A DNA stretch of 36,967 nt from Chloroflexota bacterium (GTDB lineage: Bacteria > Chloroflexota > Anaerolineae > Aggregatilineales > J027), in NCBI GenBank assembly GCA_010092845.1, contig JAADYW010000070.1:1-36967 (forward strand), read 5' to 3'. A program made the position numbers and the translations under genes. Within the stretch, counting starts at the first letter, position 1; the number at the start of each line of letters is the position of its first letter. Below, one piece after another: positions 1 through 12,641 of the stretch. Below the pieces are notes generated by a model. That model saw only the letters and a list, made by a program, of their open reading frames with translations, ran no database searches and was not told the DNA's origin.

Positions 1-53
1 CATATTGCCCTCTAACCACGAGTGAAAAACGGCTGGTCGTTTGCTGCTGGTAG

Positions 54-59
54 TATAAT
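54..59 (+). promoter_or_regulatory. possible -10 box upstream of the sat-cysC gene
   Basis: A perfect TATAAT hexamer lies about 80 bases before the ATP sulfurylase start codon. No convincing -35 hexamer is seen at 16-18 bases upstream, so this is a candidate only. A GGAG ribosome-binding site at 125-128 precedes the ATG at 140. The first 139 bases hold no other recognisable gene. Confidence 0.35.
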
Positions 60-97
60 TCCACCTATTGACTCCCCAAGGTTTTGCGATATGGTAG

Positions 98-1861
<1,764 letters not shown>

Positions 1862-1949
1862 CCTGTACCGAAGGCATCGGGCATTGCGGTTGCCTGAGGA
1901 TCCCTGTTAATAGATCGCCGCTGGGTCACTGGACGAGGAGCGCTCAATC

Positions 1950-2336
1950 ATGGCGAGTATCTCAATTGGTTTAAGTGGTGAGAAAACAACAACCGTGGCC
2001 GAGGAACAGACGGCCCGGCATCTTGGCAGTGGCGGGATTGACGTCTTTGCCACCCCGGCGATGATCGCTTTGATGGAGGGTGCGGCAGTAAATGCACTAG
2101 ACCATCTGCTGGCTGACAAACAGGCGAGTGTCGGTATTGAGATTGCGATCAAACACCTGGCCGCTACACCGCTGGGGCACACGGTACGGGCGCGGGCGGA
2201 GGTAACCGCTGTAGATGATCGCCAGATCCATTTCAAGGTTGAGGCGTGGGACGAGGCCGAGAAGATTGGCGAGGGCACTCATACCCGCTTCATCATTGAT
2301 GTCGAACGCTTCAAAGGGCGTCTGGAGAAGAAGTAA
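1950..2336 (+). CDS. FlK-like hotdog-fold acyl-CoA thioesterase
   Basis: A 128-residue single hotdog domain. The family includes fluoroacetyl-CoA thioesterase FlK, whose catalytic residues are Thr42, Glu50 and His76. Here Thr35 (in FATPAM), Glu43 (in LMEGAA) and His69 (in KHLAATPLG) have exactly the same spacing (8 and 26 residues), which supports an active thioesterase. The family is common in bacteria that never meet fluoroacetate, so the substrate is probably an ordinary short acyl-CoA or unknown. GAGGAG about 10 bases upstream supports the ATG. It follows sat-cysC by 88 bases and precedes the alpha-mannosidase by 57 bases on the same strand; co-transcription is possible but no shared pathway is obvious. 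Confidence 0.85.
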   Translation: MASISIGLSGEKTTTVAEEQTARHLGSGGIDVFATPAMIALMEGAAVNALDHLLADKQASVGIEIAIKHLAATPLGHTVRARAEVTAVDDRQIHFKVEAWDEAEKIGEGTHTRFIIDVERFKGRLEKK

Positions 2337-2393
2337 TCTCCGTTATTGGTCCCTGGCTGGCAAGATGCTAACCCGCGATAGAGAGGATCGTCT

Positions 2394-5537
<3,144 letters not shown>

Positions 5538-5550
5538 TCTGCGCTGAGAA

Positions 5551-5572
5551 GGCGCTAGCGAGATTCAGCGCC
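5551..5572. terminator. weak hairpin between convergent genes
   Basis: A GGCGCT / AGCGCC inverted repeat (6 bp, 10-base loop) lies between the stop codons of the alpha-mannosidase and the convergent histidine kinase. There is no clear T-tract on either side, so termination function is only a guess from position. Confidence 0.3.
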
Positions 5573-5574
5573 TG

Positions 5575-6615
5575 CTATTCTTCAGAAGTGGCCCGTGGCC
5601 CATTGCGTATAGGGAGGGTGACGATAAAGGTGCTGCCCTGGCCAACAGTGCTAGTCACCTTGATGTCCCCACCGTGCCGCTCAACGATTGCCTTAGCGAT
5701 GGATAATCCCAGGCCCGTGCCATCGGCATCTTCGTTGTTGGGCACGCGATAAAAGCGCTTGAAAATATGAGGTAAGTGCTCGGTGGGTATACCAGCCCCG
5801 GAATCCTTGATTGTTATTATAATGCTTTCGCTATTGGCACTCGTCTGGATGGCGATGGTGCCGCCGATGGGGGTATATTTGATGGCGTTCCCAACCAGGT
5901 TGACCATCACCCGTTCGAGGCGCTGCGGATCGCCATAGGTTTGGGGCAGCTCCTCATCGATGCTCAGGTCGATAACGATTTGGCGCTTATCGGCGTGATT
6001 TTCCAGTACCTCGGCTGCTGCCTTGACGATGTAGCCAACTTGAACGGGTTCTGTCTCCACCGGATGTCCAGCATCGATCCAGGCGATATCCAGAAGATCT
6101 TTGACCAGGCCGTGCATTGTACGAATGGCCTGCTGGATCCGGTCTAGATGCTGAAGTTGACGGTCGTTAAGCCCTCCGCTAGCCCCTACAAGATCGGAAT
6201 AACTTTTGATGGCTGAGAGCGGGGTCTTGAGGTCGTGGGCGACCATGTGCAGTGCGGCGTTCTGCTGCTGCTCGATTTCTTTGAAGCTGGTGATGTCCTC
6301 GAAGGTGAAGACCACACCAATCTTACCAATCCGTTGCATCCGCACCAGACAATAGAGGCTATCCATAACCGACAATACCACTGGCGCGATCTGGGGTTGG
6401 GGCTTCTCAAGCATCGGAAGTAGCGCGGCAAAATCATCCATCTCCCGCAGCGAATGCCCCTCCAGACGCCCAGGTTCGTCGCCGAACAGGGCGGCGGCTG
6501 AGTTATTGAGGAGTTGGACTACTCCGTCGTTATCACAGATCATGGCAGCAATGCCAAAATTGTCGAGCAAGCGCAGGGTCTGGACAGCGTTGCTGGTATC
6601 GTGTATCAAACTCAC
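5575..6615 (-). CDS. soluble PAS-domain sensor histidine kinase
   Basis: A 346-residue kinase without transmembrane segments. Residues about 12-112 form a PAS-like sensor domain. The dimerisation/phosphoacceptor helix has AHDLKTPLSAI with His127. The ATPase domain has the N-box (NLVGNAIKYTP), G1 (DSGAGIP), F-box (FKRFYRVP) and G2 (GTGLGLSIAKAI), all intact. It starts at a GTG that overlaps the TAG stop of the upstream solute-binding-like gene by one base (TAGTG), a classic arrangement for translational coupling. No response regulator is adjacent, so the phosphotransfer partner is elsewhere. It is probably the last gene of the minus-strand run that begins at 12530. The signal sensed by the PAS domain cannot be inferred from sequence. 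Confidence 0.93.
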   Translation of the reverse strand: MSLIHDTSNAVQTLRLLDNFGIAAMICDNDGVVQLLNNSAAALFGDEPGRLEGHSLREMDDFAALLPMLEKPQPQIAPVVLSVMDSLYCLVRMQRIGKIGVVFTFEDITSFKEIEQQQNAALHMVAHDLKTPLSAIKSYSDLVGASGGLNDRQLQHLDRIQQAIRTMHGLVKDLLDIAWIDAGHPVETEPVQVGYIVKAAAEVLENHADKRQIVIDLSIDEELPQTYGDPQRLERVMVNLVGNAIKYTPIGGTIAIQTSANSESIIITIKDSGAGIPTEHLPHIFKRFYRVPNNEDADGTGLGLSIAKAIVERHGGDIKVTSTVGQGSTFIVTLPIRNGPRATSEE

Positions 6616-7559
6616 TAATCTTTCCCCTTATCCGCGAGACGTGCACGAAATTCATCCAGCATAGGTGGTAGTTCTGTCAATGCTAGGGATAAACGCGTTC
6701 CATGCCACGTTAGTAGCGAACCATCAATTAGATAGATTGTACCATGCTGTGCAGCGGGGATATCGAGCTGATAGAATTCCGCGGCATCTTTTTCGGTGAA
6801 TTGATAGGGTTCATTTGGCAAGAGAACCACTTCTGGTTGTGCCGCTTCGATTTCCGCCAGTGATACGCGCGGGTAGCGGGTGTCCCGCCCGGCAACACGT
6901 GGATCATCATCAACTAAGGGAGTTATGTCGCCATATTCTGCCTTGAGCGGGAAACGGCGCTCTCGTTCGGCGAAGACATTGACCGCACCTAGATTGGATA
7001 GCAGGTCATGGGTATACGTCTGAGCATTGAATGTCATCCATGGATCGCGCCAAATGGGAACGAAAACCCGCAGCGAGGGCATGTTCTTGGCCGCGAGCGC
7101 CGTATAGTCGAAGACCTGTTCGATATGACGTACCCGTGGGACCATCGCGGCCTCGTCGAAGACATCCATGATCTCCCATAACAGATTGATGGCCTCTGCC
7201 ACTGTCTGGGGCCCTGTGGCCCAGACCGTTACGCCAGCGTTCTGCAGCGCGTCGGCGTCCTCGCGGCGATTCTCTTCAGTGTTCATAATCACTAGATCGG
7301 GTTGCATGGCGATGATGCGCTGTACATCGGGGTTTTTGGTCCCGCCCAGTCGGGGTAACTGCGCCACCTGATCGGCTGGATGAACACAGTAGTCGGTTAT
7401 CCCAATCAGGCGATTACCGAGTTGCAGGTCGAACAGTGATTCTGTGACGCTGGGCACCAAGGAGATAACGGTGTGTGGGGTGAAGCTTGTGGGTGCCGGC
7501 ATCGAATAGATCTGAGGCTCAGGCGGAACAGAGGAGGTGGGATCTGGGTCACTCATCAT
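6615..7559 (-). CDS. BtuF/FecB-type helical-backbone ligand-binding protein lacking a signal peptide
   Basis: A 314-residue protein with the hallmarks of type-III periplasmic binding proteins for cobalamin and iron chelates: an N-terminal VISLVPSVTESLFDLQLGNR strand-helix, GITDYCVHP, LPRLGGTKNPDVQRI, and an alternation of 'QPDLVIMN' and 'QPEVVLLPNEPY' lobes. Family members are normally exported lipoproteins. Here the N-terminus (MMSDPDPTSSVPPEPQ) is polar and proline-rich, with neither a hydrophobic core nor a lipobox Cys, so the protein should stay in the cytosol. No ABC permease or ATPase gene is nearby. It follows purA by 11 bases and shares one base with the histidine kinase start, which suggests a role in sensing rather than transport. 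The fold assignment is strong, the ligand unknown. Confidence 0.85.
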   Translation of the reverse strand: MMSDPDPTSSVPPEPQIYSMPAPTSFTPHTVISLVPSVTESLFDLQLGNRLIGITDYCVHPADQVAQLPRLGGTKNPDVQRIIAMQPDLVIMNTEENRREDADALQNAGVTVWATGPQTVAEAINLLWEIMDVFDEAAMVPRVRHIEQVFDYTALAAKNMPSLRVFVPIWRDPWMTFNAQTYTHDLLSNLGAVNVFAERERRFPLKAEYGDITPLVDDDPRVAGRDTRYPRVSLAEIEAAQPEVVLLPNEPYQFTEKDAAEFYQLDIPAAQHGTIYLIDGSLLTWHGTRLSLALTELPPMLDEFRARLADKGKD

Positions 7560-7570
7560 GGCACTGCAAA

Positions 7571-8860
7571 CTATAGAACGATAATCTGATTGCGCTCGGG
7601 CCCGACACTCAAATATGTGATGGGTATATGGACCAGGCTGGCGATAAAATTCACGTAGTTCTGGGCGGCCGGGGGTAAATCATGCCAATCGCGAACATGC
7701 ATGATGTCTTCTTTCCAGCCGGGTAGAGTCTCATATACAGGTACAGCGCGCGCCATCTCGGCCTCGTTGCCAGGTAAGTCCTCGGTCTGGACACCATCGA
7801 TCTCGTAGGCGACCGCTACATTTATTGTCTCGAAACCGCTCAAAACGTCAAGCTTGGTTAGTACCAGTTCGGTGAGACCATTGACCTGGGCTGCGTATCT
7901 AAGCACGACGCCGTCTAGCCAGCCACAGCGCCGGGGACGGCCGGTGGTTGTGCCGAATTCATCCCATGGATTGTCGCCCGTACCCCGCAGGCGGTCACCA
8001 ACTTCATCGTGAAGTTCGGTCGGCATCGGGCCACTGCCGACCCGTGTACTGAATGCTTTGGCAACACCAACCACCCGCTCAACCTCTGATGGACCAAAGC
8101 CGAGGCCGGTTAGGGCCCCGCCAACGCTGGCGGAAGAACTGGTCACATACGGATAATGGCCCATATCGATATCCAGTAGGGTGCCCTGAGCCCCTTCGCA
8201 CAACAGTTGTTTGCCAGACCGGAGGGCCGTGTGAATCGGCGGGACCGTATTGGTTACATACGGTGCCAGGGCTTCAGCATGGGCGGTGTATTCAGCCGTG
8301 ATTGTGTCAGCATCTAGGGCGCTCGCCGCCGTTGGGAGTGAGGCATTGACATTCTCAATATGCTGGCGAATCCGTTCGCCAAATGCCTCCGGGGAGCGCA
8401 TCAGACCTGCCTGAATCCCTGTGCGCTTGATCTTGTCGGTGTAGGCAGGGCCGATACCACGTTTGGTTGTGCCGATGGACTGATCCCCAAGGGCTGTTTC
8501 GTGGGCACTATCGAGGGCGATGTGGCCTGGCGTGATAATGTGCGCGCGCTCACTAACCAGCAAGCGCTCAGGCGAAGTATCAATACCCTGGGCCGCGAGG
8601 TTCCCAATTTCTGCCAGGAGCCGCTCGGGATTGATGACCATCCCATGCCCCAGGACGCAGATGACATGGTGTTGCAGAATACCAGATGGGATCAAATGCA
8701 GCTTGAAGGATTGTTCACCGAGCTGGACCGTATGTCCGGCATTGTCACCCCCTGCGTACCGACCCACGACATCAGCTTGAATGGCCAGCCAATCGGCAAC
8801 CCGGCCTTTGCCTTCGTCTCCCCATTGTACACCGACCAATATTGTAGCTGGCACCGGCAC
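7571..8860 (-). CDS. purA: adenylosuccinate synthetase
   Basis: A 429-residue enzyme of normal length that joins IMP and aspartate with GTP hydrolysis to give adenylosuccinate, the first committed step to AMP. Visible motifs are the N-terminal GTP-binding loop VQWGDEGKGRVADW, GGDNAGHTV, QSIGTTKRGIGPAYTDK, EGAQGTLLDIDMGHYPYVTSS and TTTGRPRRCGWLD. The start at 8860 is 8 bases after the stop of the upstream gamma-glutamylcyclotransferase-like gene. It sits in a compact minus-strand run with no other purine gene. The product is a soluble cytosolic homodimer in the known family. Confidence 0.97.
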   Translation of the reverse strand: MPVPATILVGVQWGDEGKGRVADWLAIQADVVGRYAGGDNAGHTVQLGEQSFKLHLIPSGILQHHVICVLGHGMVINPERLLAEIGNLAAQGIDTSPERLLVSERAHIITPGHIALDSAHETALGDQSIGTTKRGIGPAYTDKIKRTGIQAGLMRSPEAFGERIRQHIENVNASLPTAASALDADTITAEYTAHAEALAPYVTNTVPPIHTALRSGKQLLCEGAQGTLLDIDMGHYPYVTSSSASVGGALTGLGFGPSEVERVVGVAKAFSTRVGSGPMPTELHDEVGDRLRGTGDNPWDEFGTTTGRPRRCGWLDGVVLRYAAQVNGLTELVLTKLDVLSGFETINVAVAYEIDGVQTEDLPGNEAEMARAVPVYETLPGWKEDIMHVRDWHDLPPAAQNYVNFIASLVHIPITYLSVGPERNQIIVL

Positions 8861-8868
8861 TATCCCTT

Positions 8869-9366
8869 CTACCCACGTGCTGTTATCGCCTGGCCTGCAT
8901 CGCTGACGAAACGTGCGAACCGTGTATTCATCATAATATTCATCTGGTGGGCTGTCCAGTCTTCGCCAGGCACCTGTGGGTAACGCCCCAGGACAAAGTC
9001 GCGTGTCCCGACATAGGCCCAGGCCCAGACACGCTCACCATCGGCCTCGCGGACCACTTGAATCAGGTTGCGCTGATAAAGGCATTCACCAGCCACGAAT
9101 GGGCGAAACCCTTCCAGATAGTCGATGCGTTCCTTAAGCTGATCATATATACGGTGTTCCAGGGTAACCAGCTCGCCTCTTACCGTATGATCACCGGGAA
9201 CCATCATTGGGAAGTTGCCCAGTGAATACAACTCCATTTGCGGAGCCAGAGCCGGTTCTTCTATGGACGTATTGCTGCGCAGTAGCGCGTAGTTTGGCTG
9301 ACCACGGCGTAATGTGCCATAGAAGAAAAACGGGTATTTCTCCTCGGTATCAGTCTCTCCAGACAT
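8869..9366 (-). CDS. gamma-glutamylcyclotransferase-like (AIG2/GGCT fold) protein
   Basis: A 165-residue protein with the signature YGTLRRGQ at residues 16-23, which forms the substrate-binding loop of this fold. Glu85 in IDYLEGF corresponds by position to the catalytic glutamate of gamma-glutamylcyclotransferases. The reaction in characterised relatives releases 5-oxoproline from gamma-glutamyl amines or peptides. Many bacterial members have no proven substrate, so the activity is a family-level call. The start overlaps the end of the M20 amidohydrolase gene by 17 bases, so the two are almost certainly co-transcribed. Confidence 0.85.
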   Translation of the reverse strand: MSGETDTEEKYPFFFYGTLRRGQPNYALLRSNTSIEEPALAPQMELYSLGNFPMMVPGDHTVRGELVTLEHRIYDQLKERIDYLEGFRPFVAGECLYQRNLIQVVREADGERVWAWAYVGTRDFVLGRYPQVPGEDWTAHQMNIMMNTRFARFVSDAGQAITARG

Positions 9367-10528
9367 AGTGTGCTACCGCCTCCGTAAGTAGTGTCATGCC
9401 GGTCTGTAAGGCCGCCTCATCGATGTCGAAGCGGGGATGGTGATGTGGGAAAGTCAGTTCCTTAGCGGCGTTGGCTGAGCCAACCAAGAAGAAAACACCA
9501 GGTACTGCGTTCAAGAAGTGACCCATGTCTTCGGAGACCATCACTTGTAGCTCGTCAATTATCTCAAGCGATTGATCGGCCTGACGAAACCGACCTGCAA
9601 GCTGCTGGGCAACCGCGGGATCATTCACCAGCGGCGGGACCGAGCGCAATATCTCCAGCTCGGCGGTGCAATTCATCGCGGCGGCGATGCCGGTGGCGAT
9701 CATCTCCAGCCGGCTGATGAGCGTTTCCCGGACCGTAGAGTTGAAGCTGCGGATTGACCCGTTAAGCTCGACGCCATTCGGAATGACATTGAAGGCATCC
9801 CCCCCGGTGATCTGGGTAAACGAGATCACTCCGGCATCAAGGGGGCTGACGTTGCGGCTAACCACCGTCTGGCTGGCAACGATAATCTGGGCAGCGGCGA
9901 CAATGGGATCACGCGTTTCGTGAGGGAGGGCAGCATGCCCACCTTGGCCCGCAATACGCAACGTGAAGCTCTCAGCACCCGACATTAGCGGCCCGCCACT
10001 GACTACAATTTGCCCGACTGGCGCTGTGTTCCACATATGTAGCCCCAATGCGACATCTGGTCTGGGGTTGTCCAATGCACCGTCGTCAATCATCGCTTTA
10101 GCTCCTGCGCCGATTTCTTCAGCCGGCTGAAAAACGAACTTGACTCGTCCGGCTAGCTTGTGACGACTCTCCGCTAAGATTGTAGCGGCACCCAGGGCAA
10201 TCGCGGTATGTGCATCATGACCACATGCATGCATCCGGTTCGCGATTGTAGATACATAGGGGACTTCATTGGCTTCCTGAATGGGCAGCGCGTCCATATC
10301 AGCACGTACCAGCACCGTGGGGCCATCTTGCTCACCTTCCAACAGGCCGATAACACCTGTCTGGCCGATGCCACGCTGAACCTCAAATCCAAGCCCGTCA
10401 AGTGTGGCCGCAACAATACCCGCCGTTCGTGTCTCCTCGAATGCTAGCTCGGGGTGCCGGTGAAAATCGCGGCGCCACGCCACCAGTTGCGCAGACAATG
10501 CTGCCACCTGCTTGTCAAATAGGGCCAT
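9350..10528 (-). CDS. M20-family amidohydrolase (N-acyl amino acid / aminoacylase-like)
   Basis: A 392-residue metallohydrolase of the M20D type, related to hippurate hydrolase, IAA-amino-acid hydrolase and N-acetyl-diaminopimelate deacetylase. Metal-binding segments are visible: MHACGHDAHTAIALG, VFQPAEEIGAGAKAMIDDGAL, GLHMWNTAPVG, and HHHPRFDIDE near the C-terminus. The dimerisation lid follows SFTLRIAGQGGHAALPHE. A strong GGAGG site 7 bases upstream fixes the ATG at 10528. It lies 20 bases after the PIG-L gene and overlaps the GGCT-like gene. The exact acyl substrate cannot be read from sequence. No signal peptide, so cytosolic. Confidence 0.93.
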   Translation of the reverse strand: MALFDKQVAALSAQLVAWRRDFHRHPELAFEETRTAGIVAATLDGLGFEVQRGIGQTGVIGLLEGEQDGPTVLVRADMDALPIQEANEVPYVSTIANRMHACGHDAHTAIALGAATILAESRHKLAGRVKFVFQPAEEIGAGAKAMIDDGALDNPRPDVALGLHMWNTAPVGQIVVSGGPLMSGAESFTLRIAGQGGHAALPHETRDPIVAAAQIIVASQTVVSRNVSPLDAGVISFTQITGGDAFNVIPNGVELNGSIRSFNSTVRETLISRLEMIATGIAAAMNCTAELEILRSVPPLVNDPAVAQQLAGRFRQADQSLEIIDELQVMVSEDMGHFLNAVPGVFFLVGSANAAKELTFPHHHPRFDIDEAALQTGMTLLTEAVAHYVWRD

Positions 10529-10548
10529 TGCGGGTCCTCCTAGGTTTC

Positions 10549-11280
10549 TTATGACAGCGTAATAAGCCGGAAATATTCCGCATAGCGCGGCTCATTTGCT
10601 GAGGAGAGCGTCAGGTCATGATTGGCGGCCAGCCGTTGGCGCAAGGCTTCGAAGTCGTGGATCTGGCTCTTATGCTCAGATAATGCGGCTAACTTCTGGG
10701 GCTGGAAGGCAGTCGTCTCAATGCGCAGATTTGGCTCGGTGGGCAAAGCCAGGTATAGGTAGGTTGTAATGTAGGGTTCTAAACCCTCATCGCGGAGCAG
10801 CTCCGGAAAATTCAGATGATCCCGCGCCGCCGGATACACTGCACTCATCACCTCGCTGGCTACGATCCAGTGGTCGGGATGATTCAGGCGCCGGTTACCT
10901 CGCCACCGGTTGCGTGGGTCACTGCTGAGCACGGTATCGGGTTGCTTGAGGCGAATCATCCTCACAATGGCTCGCCTTAATGCCAGCGACGAGATCACCT
11001 CGCCATCGGGCCAGCGCATGAAGATCACATCATTGATGCCCAACATCTCGGCGGCGCTGCGGGTCTCGGTTTCCCGAAGGTTACGCAAGTCTGCCGGCGA
11101 GAATGTGCGGTCACCTGTGCCCTTGTCGCCGCTAGTAATGAGAAAAAGCGTAATGTGAGCACCTTCGCTCGCCCAGCGGGCAATGGTGCCGCCGGCAAAG
11201 AACTCGGCGTCATCAGGGTGTGCGTAGATGACAAGAACCCGGCGGGGCGGCGGATAGTTGCTGAGCAGGGTCTCGCTCAT
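10549..11280 (-). CDS. PIG-L/LmbE-family zinc deacetylase
   Basis: A 243-residue protein with the family zinc site: HPDDAE at residues 21-26 and NHPDHW around 133-138. Relatives remove acetyl groups from GlcNAc-linked compounds (for example MshB and BshB in mycothiol and bacillithiol synthesis, or GlcNAc-PI de-N-acetylase). The ATG overlaps the TGA stop of the upstream PSP1-family gene (ATGA), showing translational coupling. No glycosyltransferase of the MshA/BshA type or cysteine ligase (MshC/BshC) is in the window, so a thiol-cofactor role is only a possibility; other sugar amides are equally allowed. Confidence 0.9.
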   Translation of the reverse strand: MSETLLSNYPPPRRVLVIYAHPDDAEFFAGGTIARWASEGAHITLFLITSGDKGTGDRTFSPADLRNLRETETRSAAEMLGINDVIFMRWPDGEVISSLALRRAIVRMIRLKQPDTVLSSDPRNRWRGNRRLNHPDHWIVASEVMSAVYPAARDHLNFPELLRDEGLEPYITTYLYLALPTEPNLRIETTAFQPQKLAALSEHKSQIHDFEALRQRLAANHDLTLSSANEPRYAEYFRLITLS

Positions 11281-12530
11281 TCGGTGTTGTTATCCTTTGG
11301 CTCATCGCCCCGTGGCCGACGCGAACGCCGCCGACGCCGGTTAGATTTCTTCTTGCCCGAAGACTGTTCTGATTTGGTATCAGACTCCTTCTGGTCACCC
11401 GCTTGTTCTGCTTTGTTCTCGCTCGCGGAGCCTTTGCGTTTCTTGCCACCTCGACGTCGGCGCCGAGAAGACCGCCGCTTGGACTTCTCGGAAGTCTCTT
11501 CGTCCTGCGACGTGTCGGTGCTGCCGGTCTGTGGTTGGGTGGTTGTCGCGGTATGTGCGAGATCAAGAGCGGCGTTCAGATCTTGGCTGGATGACTTCGG
11601 GCGCCGTGCCCCGCAGTCACAACCACCATTCTCGTTTTTGGAACAGCCGGCTTCGGCTTTCTCTTTGAGTGCCCGGAATTCTTCGAGGGGGATGATGTCT
11701 TCGCGGGCGACGAAGTGCCGCTGATCGTCGATTTCAACATTGACACCGTCTCGCAAGGGGAAGATATCGACGACACGTCCTTCACCCAGGGGTGTTCCAA
11801 TGGTTTTGTTGCGCTTGGGAAGCTGTTTGCGTGCTTCGACGTATTGTTCATATTCATAGATCAAGCAGCAGCGGAGGCGCCCACACATGCCCGTGATCTC
11901 GGTCGGATTAAGGGGAATACCCTGCACCTTAGCCATCTTAATGGAAATCGGGCTGAACTCCGTCAGGAAGGTGCTACAGCAGCGCGGTCCGCCGCAGGCG
12001 CCCTGTCCGCCCATAATGCGTGCGACATCGCGCGGGCCGATCTGGCGGAACTCCAAGTTCGCGGCTTGAACCTTCTTTTTGAGCTGGTTGCGCAATGGAT
12101 TGGGATTGAACCGGTCTTCAGTACTGTACATGATGGTCAAGGTGGCACCATCGAAGGTGTACTCTGCCTTGACGAATTTGACTTCCCGATATTGGCCGTT
12201 CTTGCTGGCTGCTTCACGGCAATTGATGAGGGCCTCGACTTCCTTGGATTGCCACTGTTGGCGGAGCAGCATATCGCGCGGGGTGGCAACGCGCAGGATC
12301 GGTTTGTATTCGCGCTTGTCATCCTCGCGGGGGGCAAATCCGATGATCTGGCCCATTTGCAAGCCGCGTGTTGTCTCGACGATCACATGATCGCCGGTGA
12401 TGAGGTCCGGAAAGTCAGTGAAGTCGAAGTGATAGAGCTTGCCAAGCTTCTGAAACCGTACCCCAGCAACATGTGAGGATGGATCGTGCGGAGTTGTCAC
12501 CTGTGTATTGGGCTGGGAGGCGATAGACAT
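11277..12530 (-). CDS. PSP1/YaaT (RicT)-like protein with long basic C-terminal tail
   Basis: A 417-residue protein. Residues about 20-275 are the PSP1 C-terminal-type domain found in Bacillus YaaT/RicT. It carries two cysteine clusters, CGGPRCC near 177-183 and CGRLRCC near 214-220, and the phrase FSPISIKMAKVQ typical of the family. A further Cys group (CSKNENGGCDC) lies near 296-306. The last ~90 residues are low-complexity, rich in Lys, Arg, Ser and Glu, ending in blocks such as RRRRRSRRPRG. This looks like a disordered nucleic-acid- or ribosome-binding tail. In Bacillus, RicT works with RicA and RicF in an Fe-S-containing complex affecting RNase Y; those partners are not visible here. AAGGAA upstream supports the ATG. 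First gene of the compact minus-strand run. Confidence 0.88.
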   Translation of the reverse strand: MSIASQPNTQVTTPHDPSSHVAGVRFQKLGKLYHFDFTDFPDLITGDHVIVETTRGLQMGQIIGFAPREDDKREYKPILRVATPRDMLLRQQWQSKEVEALINCREAASKNGQYREVKFVKAEYTFDGATLTIMYSTEDRFNPNPLRNQLKKKVQAANLEFRQIGPRDVARIMGGQGACGGPRCCSTFLTEFSPISIKMAKVQGIPLNPTEITGMCGRLRCCLIYEYEQYVEARKQLPKRNKTIGTPLGEGRVVDIFPLRDGVNVEIDDQRHFVAREDIIPLEEFRALKEKAEAGCSKNENGGCDCGARRPKSSSQDLNAALDLAHTATTTQPQTGSTDTSQDEETSEKSKRRSSRRRRRGGKKRKGSASENKAEQAGDQKESDTKSEQSSGKKKSNRRRRRSRRPRGDEPKDNNTE

Positions 12531-12641
12531 TGTAATTCCTTAGCCTATAAATAGATCGATGATATCGCAACAATAAAACTGAGTGTTCCTCCCAATACTA
12601 GTCAACATTAAGCTTAACCGCAATATGCATAATCCCATCGC

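Noticed and set aside
11155-12476. Long plus-strand open frames opposite the PIG-L and PSP1 genes
   Set aside because: The translations are compositionally odd (Arg/Ser runs from the antisense of the basic tail), and the minus-strand genes have intact family motifs and start/stop coupling.
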